Shown here: positions 1-6,364 of the stretch, in pieces
How the letters are laid out: each line of letters opens with the position of its first letter
Numbering within the stretch: position 1 is the first letter of the stretch
DNA from: an uncultured Bacilli bacterium
Lineage (GTDB): Bacteria; Bacillota_I; Bacilli_A; RF39; UBA660
NCBI GenBank assembly: GCA_944332375.1
Contig: CALVJU010000055.1
Location: 1-7,932 of the forward strand
DNA length: 7,932 nt
Reading direction: 5' to 3'
Position numbers and translations under genes: made by a program
The notes under the pieces: model-generated
The model's input: only the letters and a program-made list of their open reading frames with translations
Databases searched by the model: none
What the model was told of the DNA's origin: nothing

Positions 1-184
1 GACTAATTCCTTGTACATTACATTTTGCAATCTTTTCACCAAAGTAATCATTTACAATCAAAGAGGTAACAGCACAATGACCTAATGTTTTATTTTCTAT
101 AGTCCATTCATCTTTTAACTTAGGATAACAGGTTTCACTAGAATAACATTCATACAATAAATTGTTAAGTTGTTTTAAAGTCAT
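1..184 (-). CDS. YunG-like protein, N-terminal part, cut by window edge
   Basis: The first 61 codons of a gene that continues past the left edge. It starts at ATG (184-182) behind a good AGAGGTG ribosome binding site (about 197-191). The visible peptide starts MTLKQLNNLLYECYSSETCY and goes on with a DEW motif and then TLGHCAVTSLIVNDYFGE. The pattern of a Trp/Ser-Glu-Thr-x-Tyr-Pro segment followed by a G-x-C-A-V-T-x-L-x-V-x-D-Y-x-G block matches what I remember of the small YunG family of Firmicutes, whose function is not established. It has no signal peptide or membrane segment. The family call rests on this pattern only. The gene looks intact as far as it can be seen and has its own promoter. 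Everything just upstream of it is coding debris. Confidence 0.7.
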   Translation of the reverse strand, partial: MTLKQLNNLLYECYSSETCYPKLKDEWTIENKTLGHCAVTSLIVNDYFGEKIAKCNVQGIS

Positions 185-210
185 TTATATCACCTCTCTT
201 GTTACACACT

Positions 211-219
211 ATTATAACA
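211..219 (-). promoter_or_regulatory. Extended -10 promoter of the YunG-like gene
   Basis: On the minus strand the sequence reads TGTTATAAT, a perfect TATAAT (216-211) with a TG one base upstream. This is the extended -10 form that can work without a good -35. The hexamer 17 bases upstream (TTAAAA) is weak. The predicted start of transcription lies about 20-25 bases before the ATG, which leaves room for the ribosome binding site. Confidence 0.6.
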
Positions 220-256
220 TTTCTCAATAAGATTTTAAATACTGGTTCTTTCATAG

Positions 257-403
257 TCATTTATAAAACATTTCAAAATCGTTATTATTCTCTTTATCTT
301 CTTTATCTATTTGTTCTTTAGTATTTAGTCTATTAGTAATTTGTTTATTAGTACTTTGTTGTGTATTATTTTCTATATGTTGAAAAGCAGGGGCTGTTAG
401 AAA
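257..403 (-). other. Asn/Gln/Lys-rich coding-like remnant
   Basis: A 48-codon minus-strand stretch is open between a TAA (406-404) and a TGA (259-257). It has no start codon in a sensible position and no ribosome binding site. It is rich in Asn, Gln, Lys and Glu (for example QQSTNKQITNRLNTKEQIDK) and ends in NDFEMFYK, followed by stop, Leu, stop. Such polar linkers followed by an FExFxK motif occur in phage replication proteins, but this is too little to name it. It could also be low-complexity, A-rich non-coding DNA. I list it because it accounts for the otherwise featureless stretch between the YunG-like gene and the hairpin at 390-436. Confidence 0.25.
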
Positions 404-436
404 TTAATTATTTAATTTCGTAACTGCCCCTTTTTT
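390..436 (+). terminator. Long hairpin with T-run (intrinsic terminator)
   Basis: GGGGCTGTTA (390-399) pairs with TAACTGCCCC (421-430) with one T-T mismatch. The stem continues as GAAATTAA (400-407) against TTAATTTC (412-419), with a single bulged G at 420 and a TTAT loop. About 17 pairs are followed by TTTTTT (431-436), so this is a strong rho-independent terminator for plus-strand transcription. No intact plus-strand gene lies upstream. In the minus direction the hairpin is followed only by TGCTTTT. Confidence 0.7.
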
Positions 437-486
437 ATATGGAATAACCATTCGTTAAATTTATATTTTATTTCATCGGGAAATTC

Positions 487-748
487 TTAATTATTTTGTT
501 CCATCGTTCATTCTGCTGTTATTACATTCCCATCTGAAGCAGTTACTCTAATTTTTTGAGTAACTGAATCTTTATTTCATTCACCACTTTTCAATATATT
601 TTGTAAATGGTATGTAATATTATTTTCTGCCACATTGAATAAATCAGCTATTGCTTTTTGAATTCATCAAAGATCTTCGTTGTCATATATAACTTCTATT
701 TGTGCATTTTCATTTATCAGAACTTTCTATTCTTCCTTCACTCGTCAT
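487..748 (-). pseudogene. RhuM-family protein, broken N-terminal fragment
   Basis: A start ATG (748-746) sits 8 bases after an AAGGA site and opens a short frame, MTSEGRIESSDK, that stops. A shift of frame at about codon 9-12 gives the body (720-487): AQIEVIYDNEDL, two TGA codons (669-664), IQKAIADLFNVAENNITYHL, then QNILKSGE, TGA (579-577), NKDSVTQKIRVTASDG, another TGA (510-508) and TAA (489-487). This follows the N-terminal half of the RhuM ('virulence RhuM') family: an I-x-V strand, a V-W-L-T-Q-like motif at the first TGA pair, a helix-turn-helix-like A-x-L-F...I-x-x-H-L block, GEL-x-x-x-S-V, and TASDG. The conserved second half (YNLD...SVGYRV) is absent. RhuM proteins are common in genomic islands and prophages; their role is unclear. 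Several stops plus a frameshift make a dead gene the simplest reading. Confidence 0.6.
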
Positions 749-763
749 GTTATCTTTCCTTCC

Positions 764-877
764 TTACAGAATGTCATCCCTCAAAAAAATCACATCCACA
801 TAAGGATTCGCTTTATCAATTACTATGAGAAAACATATAGATTCAATGGTATAGAAGCTATTTAACACTTTCCCTAC
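764..877 (-). other. C-terminal remnant of an unidentified gene
   Basis: A minus-strand frame of 37 codons runs from just after a TGA (880-878) to a TAA (766-764). It reads VGKVLNSFYTIESICFLIVI, then DKANPYVDVIFLRDDIL. The hydrophobic-core pattern looks like real protein, and the TAA lies 15 bases before the RhuM-like ATG with a ribosome binding site between them. That is normal operon spacing. I do not recognise the family. It has no start codon, and its upstream part is replaced by the promoter and start of the plus-strand hydrolase pseudogene. It may therefore be the stump of a gene cut by a rearrangement, or chance. Confidence 0.3.
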
Positions 878-881
878 TCAG

Positions 882-902
882 TATGATACACTAATAGTGG
901 TG
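882..902 (+). promoter_or_regulatory. -10 box and ribosome binding site of the hydrolase pseudogene
   Basis: TATGAT at 882-887 resembles a -10 box. The possible -35 (TTTAAC, 861-866) is weak. GTGGTGA at 896-902 is a moderate ribosome binding site 5 bases before the ATG at 908. Confidence 0.4.
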
Positions 903-907
903 ATACT

Positions 908-1588
908 ATGCAAGATAATATTCAATTTCAAATATCTGATGGATTGGTCATCAAAGGAACAATCATGGGAGATGTAACATCAAAAGATCTCATCATTTTT
1001 CTTCATAGTGGTGGATATGATCGCCATGAATTTGTTGTAAAAGAAGTGAAAAAAACACCAGAGGGAAAAGTAGTTACTCACTTTCGAGAACAAGGTAACT
1101 ATGACTACTTCAGTAATTGTTTAAAAGAAGATGCAGTCCTTCTAGTCATTGATCTACGAAACCATGGGAAAAGTGGAAAAAATATCGATGTTCCAAAAAT
1201 GAGACAAGCAATTTTAGACATTGTCCCAAATATAGAGGAAACAAAAGTCCAATCGATCTTATAATCATTAAAAGAAAATAATAAAACAAAATTAAATACA
1301 CTGATAGAACAAATTCGCAATTCTTTTTACCCTGCTTTTTTCAAACTCAATATTCCCATTTTTGTGTTCAAGGAATTGCGGACGAAATGGTACCAGCCTC
1401 CCTCTACCCAAAATAAAATATTTGAACAAGCAGCCAAATATCACAAACAACACCATTTAAGTGAAGTATATTACATGGAAGTAGAACCCGGAGTACACTG
1501 TCTATATGATACAATCTTTCAGGCAAGTGATTCCGCACTACAATTCATTAATTCCCAAATCACAAAAGAAACAGAAAAACAAGTATAA
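908..1588 (+). pseudogene. Alpha/beta-hydrolase, inactivated
   Basis: One degraded gene, although it can look like two small ones. From ATG 908 the frame encodes a hydrolase N-terminus: LIIFLHSGGYDRHEF (oxyanion HxGG region, residues 28-42) and LLVIDLRNHGKSG (78-90). A TAA at 1262-1264 stops it after 118 codons, but the same frame continues SLKENNKTKLNTLIEQIRNS. One base is missing near 1369: in the next frame the sequence reads QGIADEMVPASLYPK (1369-1413), the usual catalytic-Asp region. Four extra bases (TAAA, 1414-1417) then restore the first frame, giving IFEQAA...EVEPGVHCLYD with the likely catalytic His, and a TAA ends it at 1586-1588. No GxSxG nucleophile elbow is visible where expected (after about residue 105), so an internal deletion is likely too. 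The GTG at 1364 has no ribosome binding site. Confidence 0.85.
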
Positions 1589-1590
1589 AG

Positions 1591-1623
1591 AAAATAGGAG
1601 AATCAAATTCTCGTATTTTTTTT
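1591..1623 (+). terminator. Intrinsic terminator after the hydrolase pseudogene
   Basis: GAGAAT (1598-1603) pairs with ATTCTC (1607-1612) around a CAA loop. Beyond a G-G mismatch the stem continues as AAAATA (1591-1596) against TATTTT (1614-1619). A run of eight T (1616-1623) follows. It lies 2 bases after the pseudogene's stop codon. Confidence 0.8.
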
Positions 1624-1645
1624 CTGTTTTTGAATATATATAAAA

Positions 1646-1679
1646 TTGACAGATATCATAAAATAAACTAAACTATAAT
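1646..1679 (+). promoter_or_regulatory. Likely promoter of the zinc-ribbon operon
   Basis: A perfect TTGACA lies at 1646-1651 and a perfect TATAAT at 1674-1679, but 22 bases separate them, which is too many for one sigma-A promoter. TAAACT (1669-1674) gives the ideal 17-base spacing with a weaker -10. So either the TTGACA works with TAAACT, or the TATAAT works with a poor -35 (AGATAT, 1651-1656). Both place the transcript start just upstream of the ribosome binding site at 1691-1697. Confidence 0.5.
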
Positions 1680-1707
1680 TAGGAGTAAAAAAGGAGGATG
1701 ATATCAG

Positions 1708-2961
1708 TTGTTTTGTGGTGAATGTGGTTTTAAAAACGATGCAGATGCAAGATTCTGTGCCGAATGTGGAAAACCATTAATCAAAGAAAATGAAAAGAAA
1801 AAAACTACTCCAAAAAAGAAAACACCAAAAGAAAAAAAGCCTATGAGTAAGAAGAAAAAAATCTCTATCATCATAGGTGTCATTGTTGTTCTTATTCTCA
1901 TAATACTCTATATTATTGGAAATATCTTAACTGATCCAAAGAGAATCGCAAAAGAATATTTTGAAGCCAATATCAACTATGATGCGGATCAATTATATTC
2001 TTATTTAGATATTGAAAAGAGTGAATTTACAACAAAAGCAGTATTTGAGAAAATCATCAATCGTCAAAAAGAAGAAGAGAAAGAGGAACCAGAAATCACA
2101 AACTATAAAGTCACAGATACATCGATAAGTGATAGTGGTCTTTCTATGACAGTAACAATTACTTATACAGAAAAAGGAAAAACAGGTGATTCTACTGCCA
2201 AAATTCTTCTCACAAAAGACAAGAAAAATAAATATTTCTTCTTTGATAACTGGAAGATTGCTAATGATACATTGGAAACCAAAGAAGACTTCGAACTCAC
2301 TGTCTTAAAAGACTCAACAATTACATTAGAAGGAATAAAAGTTGATCAAAAATATATCGATCAAGAAAAAAGTACTTCGACAATGGATGTTTATGTACTA
2401 CCAGCTTTATTTTCTATGTCTTATCAAATGAAAATTGAACTTCCAATTGGAATCACTTTAGAAGATGAATTAGATGTCAATAGTTACTCTAATTCTGAGA
2501 CCATTCACTTTGATGAAGATCATTTGACAGAGGAAGAGAAAAAAAAGTTGACAGATCAAGCCAAGAAAGATCTATCTACATTTTATCAGGGAATTATCGA
2601 TCAAAAGGCTTTTGCAGATATCCAATCTCAGTTTGAAGGGGAAGGAATCAACTTAGATGATTTAAAAGAGGAATATGAAGATGCAGAAGAAAAAATTCAG
2701 TCTTCTCGTTCTATCACACTAAAGAAAATTGATTTTCAAGAAGCAGAGATTCGTAATATGGAATTAGATGAAAATGGATATTTCACGATGTATTTATCTG
2801 TTTCCTATGAATATACCATTTCTTATGAAGAAGATGGAGAGACAAAAGAAAGAACAAGTTCTTCTTCTGATGGAATTTATGTTTCTTATAGTTTTGTAGA
2901 AGATACGTATCATTTAGTAGATGTAAGTAGTTTGCCAACTTATTTTTCAAGATATTTTTAA
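1708..2961 (+). CDS. Zinc-ribbon single-span membrane protein (TcaA-like layout)
   Basis: The 417-residue product has three parts. Residues 3-20 form a zinc ribbon, CGEC and CAEC separated by ten residues. Residues 26-51 are a very Lys-rich linker. Residues 52-74 are one strongly hydrophobic span (ISIIIGVIVVLILIILYIIG). About 340 mostly acidic residues follow and should lie outside the cell, with the ribbon in the cytoplasm by the positive-inside rule. This layout is like TcaA-type and other Firmicute zinc-ribbon envelope proteins, but I do not recognise the outside domain and give no function. The start is TTG, 10 bases after a perfect AAGGAGG (1691-1697); the nearby ATG at 1698 is out of frame. 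The stop overlaps the ribosome binding site of the next gene, so the two are co-transcribed and probably act together. Confidence 0.85.
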   Translation: MFCGECGFKNDADARFCAECGKPLIKENEKKKTTPKKKTPKEKKPMSKKKKISIIIGVIVVLILIILYIIGNILTDPKRIAKEYFEANINYDADQLYSYLDIEKSEFTTKAVFEKIINRQKEEEKEEPEITNYKVTDTSISDSGLSMTVTITYTEKGKTGDSTAKILLTKDKKNKYFFFDNWKIANDTLETKEDFELTVLKDSTITLEGIKVDQKYIDQEKSTSTMDVYVLPALFSMSYQMKIELPIGITLEDELDVNSYSNSETIHFDEDHLTEEEKKKLTDQAKKDLSTFYQGIIDQKAFADIQSQFEGEGINLDDLKEEYEDAEEKIQSSRSITLKKIDFQEAEIRNMELDENGYFTMYLSVSYEYTISYEEDGETKERTSSSSDGIYVSYSFVEDTYHLVDVSSLPTYFSRYF

Positions 2962-2973
2962 GGAGGGATGAAT

Positions 2974-3669
2974 ATGGCAAAGTTTTGTACCAAGTGTGGA
3001 GCAAAATTAGTAGATGGAGCATGTCCAAATTGTAAAGATGGAAAGGAACAAATGGAAGAAAAGAAAGGAATAACATTTCAACCAGAAGAAATGATTACTA
3101 CGATCAAAGGAATGTTTACCAAACCAATCGATACTATGAAAGAAGTAATTGAAGAAGAAAAAGTAACCCTTTCTTTGATCTTTCTTGGAATCAATGCGAT
3201 TTTCATTGCTTTGTTCTGTTGTTTAGGATCTAAAGAATTATTTGGAGCATATACCAATCAATATAGTTATTTCATGATAGAAAGAACAGTTGATATCCCA
3301 TACGCTCGTATCTTCTTTACTTCTTTTGTAACAGTCATTGCCACTTATGTTGTAATTGCTGGTTTATTCTATCTGATTGTGGATAAATTATTCCAAGGAA
3401 AAACAACGTTTCAAAAGATGATTGCTTACTTAGGAATTAGTTCCGTGATTGTATCTGCAACTATGATTGTAACAATGATCTTTATGTATGTATCTACACA
3501 ACTCATGTTATTATTCTTAATGTGCGGTCTTGTACTTTCTAGTGTTTATATGATACAGGGATTCCGTTATACAACAGAAATCGATAAGAATTATGTTGGA
3601 TATGTTTATGCACTTGTATATTTGGTTGTTTTCATTATTACAATGTTTATCATACCAAATATTTTCTAA
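2974..3669 (+). CDS. Zinc-ribbon five-span membrane protein, Yip1-like
   Basis: The 231-residue product starts with a compact zinc ribbon (CTKC at 5-8, CPNC at 17-20). A charged stretch follows, then the segment GMFTKPIDTMKEVIEEEKVT that leads into the membrane domain. Hydrophobic spans lie at about 64-84, 113-136, 150-172, 176-196 and 209-230. Five spans after an 'F-x-x-P' entry segment resemble bacterial Yip1/DUF1282-type proteins; this is a topology argument, not a firm family call. I place the start at ATG 2974 because AGGAGG (2961-2966) is 7 bases upstream. The in-frame ATG at 2968 is only one base from that site. The gene follows the 417-residue zinc-ribbon gene directly, and both proteins carry the same cytoplasmic ribbon type, which suggests a shared complex or membrane process. 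Confidence 0.85.
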   Translation: MAKFCTKCGAKLVDGACPNCKDGKEQMEEKKGITFQPEEMITTIKGMFTKPIDTMKEVIEEEKVTLSLIFLGINAIFIALFCCLGSKELFGAYTNQYSYFMIERTVDIPYARIFFTSFVTVIATYVVIAGLFYLIVDKLFQGKTTFQKMIAYLGISSVIVSATMIVTMIFMYVSTQLMLLFLMCGLVLSSVYMIQGFRYTTEIDKNYVGYVYALVYLVVFIITMFIIPNIF

Positions 3670-3671
3670 TA

Positions 3672-3697
3672 AAAGATGAGTGTTCTCGTCTTTTTTT
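3672..3697 (+). terminator. Terminator between convergent operons
   Basis: AAAGATGAG (3672-3680) pairs with CTCGTCTTT (3685-3693) through nine pairs, one of them G-T, around a TGTT loop. The plus-strand T-run reaches 3697. In the other direction the hairpin is followed by TATTAG after a TTTT, so it can also slow transcripts from tsaD, whose stop lies 16 bases away. It probably serves both operons. Confidence 0.85.
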
Positions 3698-3712
3698 ATA
3701 TGAAAAAAGGCA

Positions 3713-4744
3713 TCAGCTGCTAGAATTTGATACCTTTTCATATTTTAATTCTCCGGTTGCTTTGGCATTCAGAGAAAGATCCGCAATCTTTCCTTTTTGA
3801 TATGCATAGTAAGCTGCTGCACCTATCATTGCGGCATTATCTGTACAATATTTCATTGGTGGAATAACCAAATGAATTTGTTCTTTTTGACATTGTTCTT
3901 GGAGTTTTTCACGTAGTCCTTTGTTTGCTGCAACACCACCAGCTACAATCAAACGATTTACTTGATATTCTTTTAAAGCTTTCATTGTCTTTTTAGTTAA
4001 GATTTCAACTACACTATTTTGAAAAGAACAAGCTAAATCTTCTTTTCTGATCTCATGACCACGTTGTTGTTCATTGTGTACTAAGTTGATCACTGCGCTT
4101 TTTAATCCACTAAAACTAAAGTCATAAGTATCATCATCGAGTGGAATTGGTAAGTCATAAGTATCTTTACCTTGATGAGCAAGTTGATCTACGGCTGGTC
4201 CTCCTGGATATGGAAGTCCAATGACACGGGCTACTTTATCATAAGCTTCTCCCACCGCATCATCTAAAGTACCACCAATTTTCTGGAAGGAATAGTCTTC
4301 TTTCATGTAGATGAGTTCTGTATGACCACCACTGACAACAAGGGCAAGTAATGGGAATTTCATCTCTTCTACTAAACGATTCGCATAAATATGACCTGCG
4401 ATATGATGAACGGGAATGAGTGGTTTATGATGGATATATGCCAGTGTTTTGGCGGCTTGTACGCCAATTAATAAAGAACCAATTAAACCAGGTCCATAAG
4501 TAACGGCGATGGCATCGATCTCATCCATTGTCATATTTGCTTTTTTTAATGCTTCTTCTAATACGATTGTGATGTTTTCGATATGATGTCTACTTGCTAC
4601 TTCAGGGACAACGCCTCCAAATAATTTATGAATATCGATTTGTGTTAAAACAATTGTCGCTATTTCTTCATAACCATCTTTGATAATAGAGACACTTGTT
4701 TCATCACAACTAGATTCAATTGCTAATATATACATTGATTTCAA
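3713..4744 (-). CDS. tsaD: tRNA threonylcarbamoyltransferase, TsaD
   Basis: This is the catalytic subunit that moves the threonylcarbamoyl group from threonylcarbamoyl-AMP to A37 of ANN-decoding tRNAs (t6A), working with TsaB and TsaE in the cytoplasm. The 343-residue length is typical. The Kae1/TsaD motifs appear in order: AIESSCDET (8-16), GGVVPEVASRHHI (43-55), the metal-binding HIAGH (114-118), VVSGGHTEL (136-144), GGTLDDAVGEAYDKVARVIG (157-176), FSFSGLKSAV (209-218), VAGGVAANKGLR (267-278) and TDNAAMIGAAAY (301-312), whose Asp302 is the third metal ligand. The start is TTG at 4744, 9 bases after AAGGA (4758-4754) inside the end of rimI. An ATG at 4735 is the alternative and would drop three residues. 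The rimI stop lies one base before the TTG. The gene ends in TGA, and it is the last gene of the operon. Confidence 0.97.
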   Translation of the reverse strand: MKSMYILAIESSCDETSVSIIKDGYEEIATIVLTQIDIHKLFGGVVPEVASRHHIENITIVLEEALKKANMTMDEIDAIAVTYGPGLIGSLLIGVQAAKTLAYIHHKPLIPVHHIAGHIYANRLVEEMKFPLLALVVSGGHTELIYMKEDYSFQKIGGTLDDAVGEAYDKVARVIGLPYPGGPAVDQLAHQGKDTYDLPIPLDDDTYDFSFSGLKSAVINLVHNEQQRGHEIRKEDLACSFQNSVVEILTKKTMKALKEYQVNRLIVAGGVAANKGLREKLQEQCQKEQIHLVIPPMKYCTDNAAMIGAAAYYAYQKGKIADLSLNAKATGELKYEKVSNSSS

Positions 4745-4745
4745 C

Positions 4746-5165
4746 TTACATCTTCCTTTCCATCAACCATGCATCTTTTGTTTGATAATAATTTTTTCTA
4801 ATCGCTATTTTTTTGAATTGAAATTTCTCATAAAGGGAAATCGCAATGTCATTATCAATCCGTACTTCTAAAGTAATATTTTCACACTGTTTTTCTTTAC
4901 ATAGGTTCAACATATGATTCATCAGTTTGGTTGCGATTTTTCTTTTTCGATAAGAATCTAAAACAAAGATTTGATTCAATTCCGCGTGTTCATACATGAT
5001 TGAAAAGTCTATATAACCAACTGCTTGTTGGTCTTCTATCACAAGATAACAAAAACGAAAAGGATTGGAACAGATTGTTTCCAAAGAGTCAGGTCTTTCA
5101 TGAGAATGATCAAGAAGTTGACGATATTGTGAATCGTTTTCTTTTGTGAGCAGTTCTATTTTCAT
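4746..5165 (-). CDS. rimI: RimI-like GNAT N-acetyltransferase
   Basis: A 139-residue protein of the GNAT fold, in the operon slot that rimI takes between tsaB and tsaD in Bacilli. RimI acetylates protein N-termini (ribosomal protein S18 in E. coli) using acetyl-CoA. Visible features are LNQIFVLDSYRKRKIATKLM (63-82), which covers strand 4 and the acetyl-CoA loop, then ITLEVRIDNDIAISLYEKFQ (97-116) with the usual Glu (100), Asn (105) and Tyr (112). It ends with WLMERKM, a common RimI ending. The pyrophosphate loop Q/R-x-x-G-x-G/A reads R-K-R-K-I-A here, so the usual Gly is Lys76. The ATG is one base after the tsaB stop (TAACATG), with AGAGGA about 12 bases upstream. The true substrate cannot be read from sequence. 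Confidence 0.88.
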   Translation of the reverse strand: MKIELLTKENDSQYRQLLDHSHERPDSLETICSNPFRFCYLVIEDQQAVGYIDFSIMYEHAELNQIFVLDSYRKRKIATKLMNHMLNLCKEKQCENITLEVRIDNDIAISLYEKFQFKKIAIRKNYYQTKDAWLMERKM

Positions 5166-5166
5166 G

Positions 5167-5796
5167 TTATTTATTTAAATTTTCCTCTGCTTCTGTTTTC
5201 TTTAAATAATTTGGATTGACTTGATGAGGATTGATTCCAACATCGTTTTCGTGGTATTTTAATACTTTACTGAGATTTGGATGAGAAGGAATACAATCAT
5301 CTAATTGGTCTAATTTCGTATCACAAAGATAAGTATAGCTTCCATCTAGTTTCTCTACTTCTTTTTTTAAATCTTCGATAGAAAGATATTGATCACTCAG
5401 TACTGTATTTAAATTATGATCATAGATTCCCGCATAGACACAATTTCTTCTTGCGTCAATCATAGGGATCAGATAATCAGTATCTGTTTTTGTTGATGCC
5501 ATAACCTGTAATTCAGATACTGGAATGATTTTTTTCTTTAGTGACCAAGCATATGTTTTCGCAATGGTGACACCAATACGAACTCCAGTAAAGGAACCAG
5601 GTCCATTGACAACGACAATTTCATCTACTTCTTCTACCTTTTTTTCCGCACTATGAAATAATTGATCAATGAGAGGAAAGATACGAGAAGATAGTTGATG
5701 ATCGTTTTCTTCTATGATTTCTTTTATGGGTTGATTGTCTTGATAAAGACCTAATATAATATTGGAAGAAGAAGTATCAATCAAAAACTTGATCAT
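5167..5796 (-). CDS. tsaB: t6A complex scaffold subunit, TsaB
   Basis: A 209-residue member of the TsaB (YeaZ/YdiC) family. It is an inactive paralogue of TsaD that dimerises with TsaD and is needed for t6A synthesis. The N-terminal FLIDTSSSNIILGLY (4-18) is the ASKHA nucleotide-fold start, and VVVNGPGSFTGVRIGVTIAK (61-80) is the family signature. MIDARRNCVYAGIYD (112-126) matches the conserved D-A-R-x-x-x-V-Y-x-G-x-Y block. The C-terminal part (about 130-209) is shorter and more variable, as is usual. Its ATG overlaps the tsaE stop by four bases (ATGA), so translation is likely coupled. A GAGGCGG just upstream can serve as ribosome binding site. Confidence 0.95.
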   Translation of the reverse strand: MIKFLIDTSSSNIILGLYQDNQPIKEIIEENDHQLSSRIFPLIDQLFHSAEKKVEEVDEIVVVNGPGSFTGVRIGVTIAKTYAWSLKKKIIPVSELQVMASTKTDTDYLIPMIDARRNCVYAGIYDHNLNTVLSDQYLSIEDLKKEVEKLDGSYTYLCDTKLDQLDDCIPSHPNLSKVLKYHENDVGINPHQVNPNYLKKTEAEENLNK

Positions 5797-6248
5797 AATA
5801 CCGCCTCACATAATTCTTCATATTTTTGACCATGTGGTTTTAAGATTAAAACACGGGTATTCTCATTTCCTTCTACTAGTTTAAATTTAATATCCAAACG
5901 TTCTTCTGGAAGAATATCTTGAATGGTATCTGCCCATTCGATGACTACAACTCCTCCTTTTGTGAAGTACTCTTCAATTCCAGTACCCTCTACATTTCCG
6001 TTTAAGCGATATACATCCATGTGATATAAAGGAAGTTCTCCTTCATATTCTTTTATGATTGTAAAAGTAGGAGAAGTGATACTTTCTTTAATACCAAGAG
6101 CATTGGCAATCCCTTTTGTAAATACGGTTTTTCCACTTCCTAGTTCTCCATTCAAACAAATAATCATATTTGGAAATTTTTCTGATTCGAAGTTTTGCGC
6201 TAATTCGATTGTATTCATTTCGTTTTTTGATGTAAATTTATATTCCAT
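5793..6248 (-). CDS. tsaE: t6A complex ATPase subunit, TsaE
   Basis: A P-loop ATPase that binds the TsaB-TsaD dimer and uses ATP hydrolysis to reset it between rounds of t6A formation. With the start at 6248 it has 151 residues, a normal length. Motifs are GELGSGKT (Walker A, 34-41), SPTFTIIKEY (59-68), LYHMDVYRL (74-82) and VVIEWAD (101-107). I chose the ATG at 6248 because GGTGAT lies 5-6 bases upstream. The more distal in-frame ATG at 6266 overlaps the TATAAT promoter box (6270-6265), so it should not be in the transcript. The ATG at 6260 would leave almost no leader. This is the first gene of the tsaE-tsaB-rimI-tsaD operon. Confidence 0.95.
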   Translation of the reverse strand: MEYKFTSKNEMNTIELAQNFESEKFPNMIICLNGELGSGKTVFTKGIANALGIKESITSPTFTIIKEYEGELPLYHMDVYRLNGNVEGTGIEEYFTKGGVVVIEWADTIQDILPEERLDIKFKLVEGNENTRVLILKPHGQKYEELCEAVL

Positions 6249-6264
6249 TTCTATCACCATCTTC

Positions 6265-6293
6265 ATTATAATAAATTTTCCTATTTTTTACAA
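6265..6293 (-). promoter_or_regulatory. Promoter of the tsaE-tsaB-rimI-tsaD operon
   Basis: TTGTAA (6293-6288) and a perfect TATAAT (6270-6265) are separated by exactly 17 bases. The transcript should start about 7 bases after 6265, giving a leader of only some 10 bases before the ATG at 6248. This placement decides the tsaE start. Confidence 0.75.
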
Positions 6294-6322
6294 TCAGTAT
6301 CAGTTAATATTATCAGTTTATA

Positions 6323-6354
6323 CAAAAAGAAAAACTCTTTTAATAAGAATTTTT
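6323..6354 (-). terminator. Terminator of the tRNA-Arg gene
   Basis: On the minus strand AAAAATTCTT (6354-6345) pairs with AAGAGTTTTT (6339-6330) through ten pairs, one of them T-G, around a five-base loop. CTTTTTG follows. It lies 10 bases after the tRNA 3' end. The stem is AT-rich, so it is moderate in strength. Confidence 0.6.
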
Positions 6355-6364
6355 TAAGTCAATA

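Noticed and set aside
257..720. TGA read as Trp throughout this genome
   Set aside because: tsaE, tsaD and the 329-residue gene end in TGA at natural C-termini, and TGG is used for Trp in intact genes.
680..865. Open plus-strand frame of 61 codons
   Set aside because: No ribosome binding site, unlikely composition (Phe/Ser/His/Ile), and it lies opposite the minus-strand coding remnants.
1364..1588. A separate small protein starting at GTG 1364
   Set aside because: It is in the same frame as the hydrolase start at 908, has no ribosome binding site, and encodes the hydrolase C-terminus. It is the tail of one broken gene.
2968..2973. ATG at 2968 as the start of the five-span protein
   Set aside because: Only one base separates it from AGGAGG. 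The ATG at 2974 has the normal 7-base spacing.
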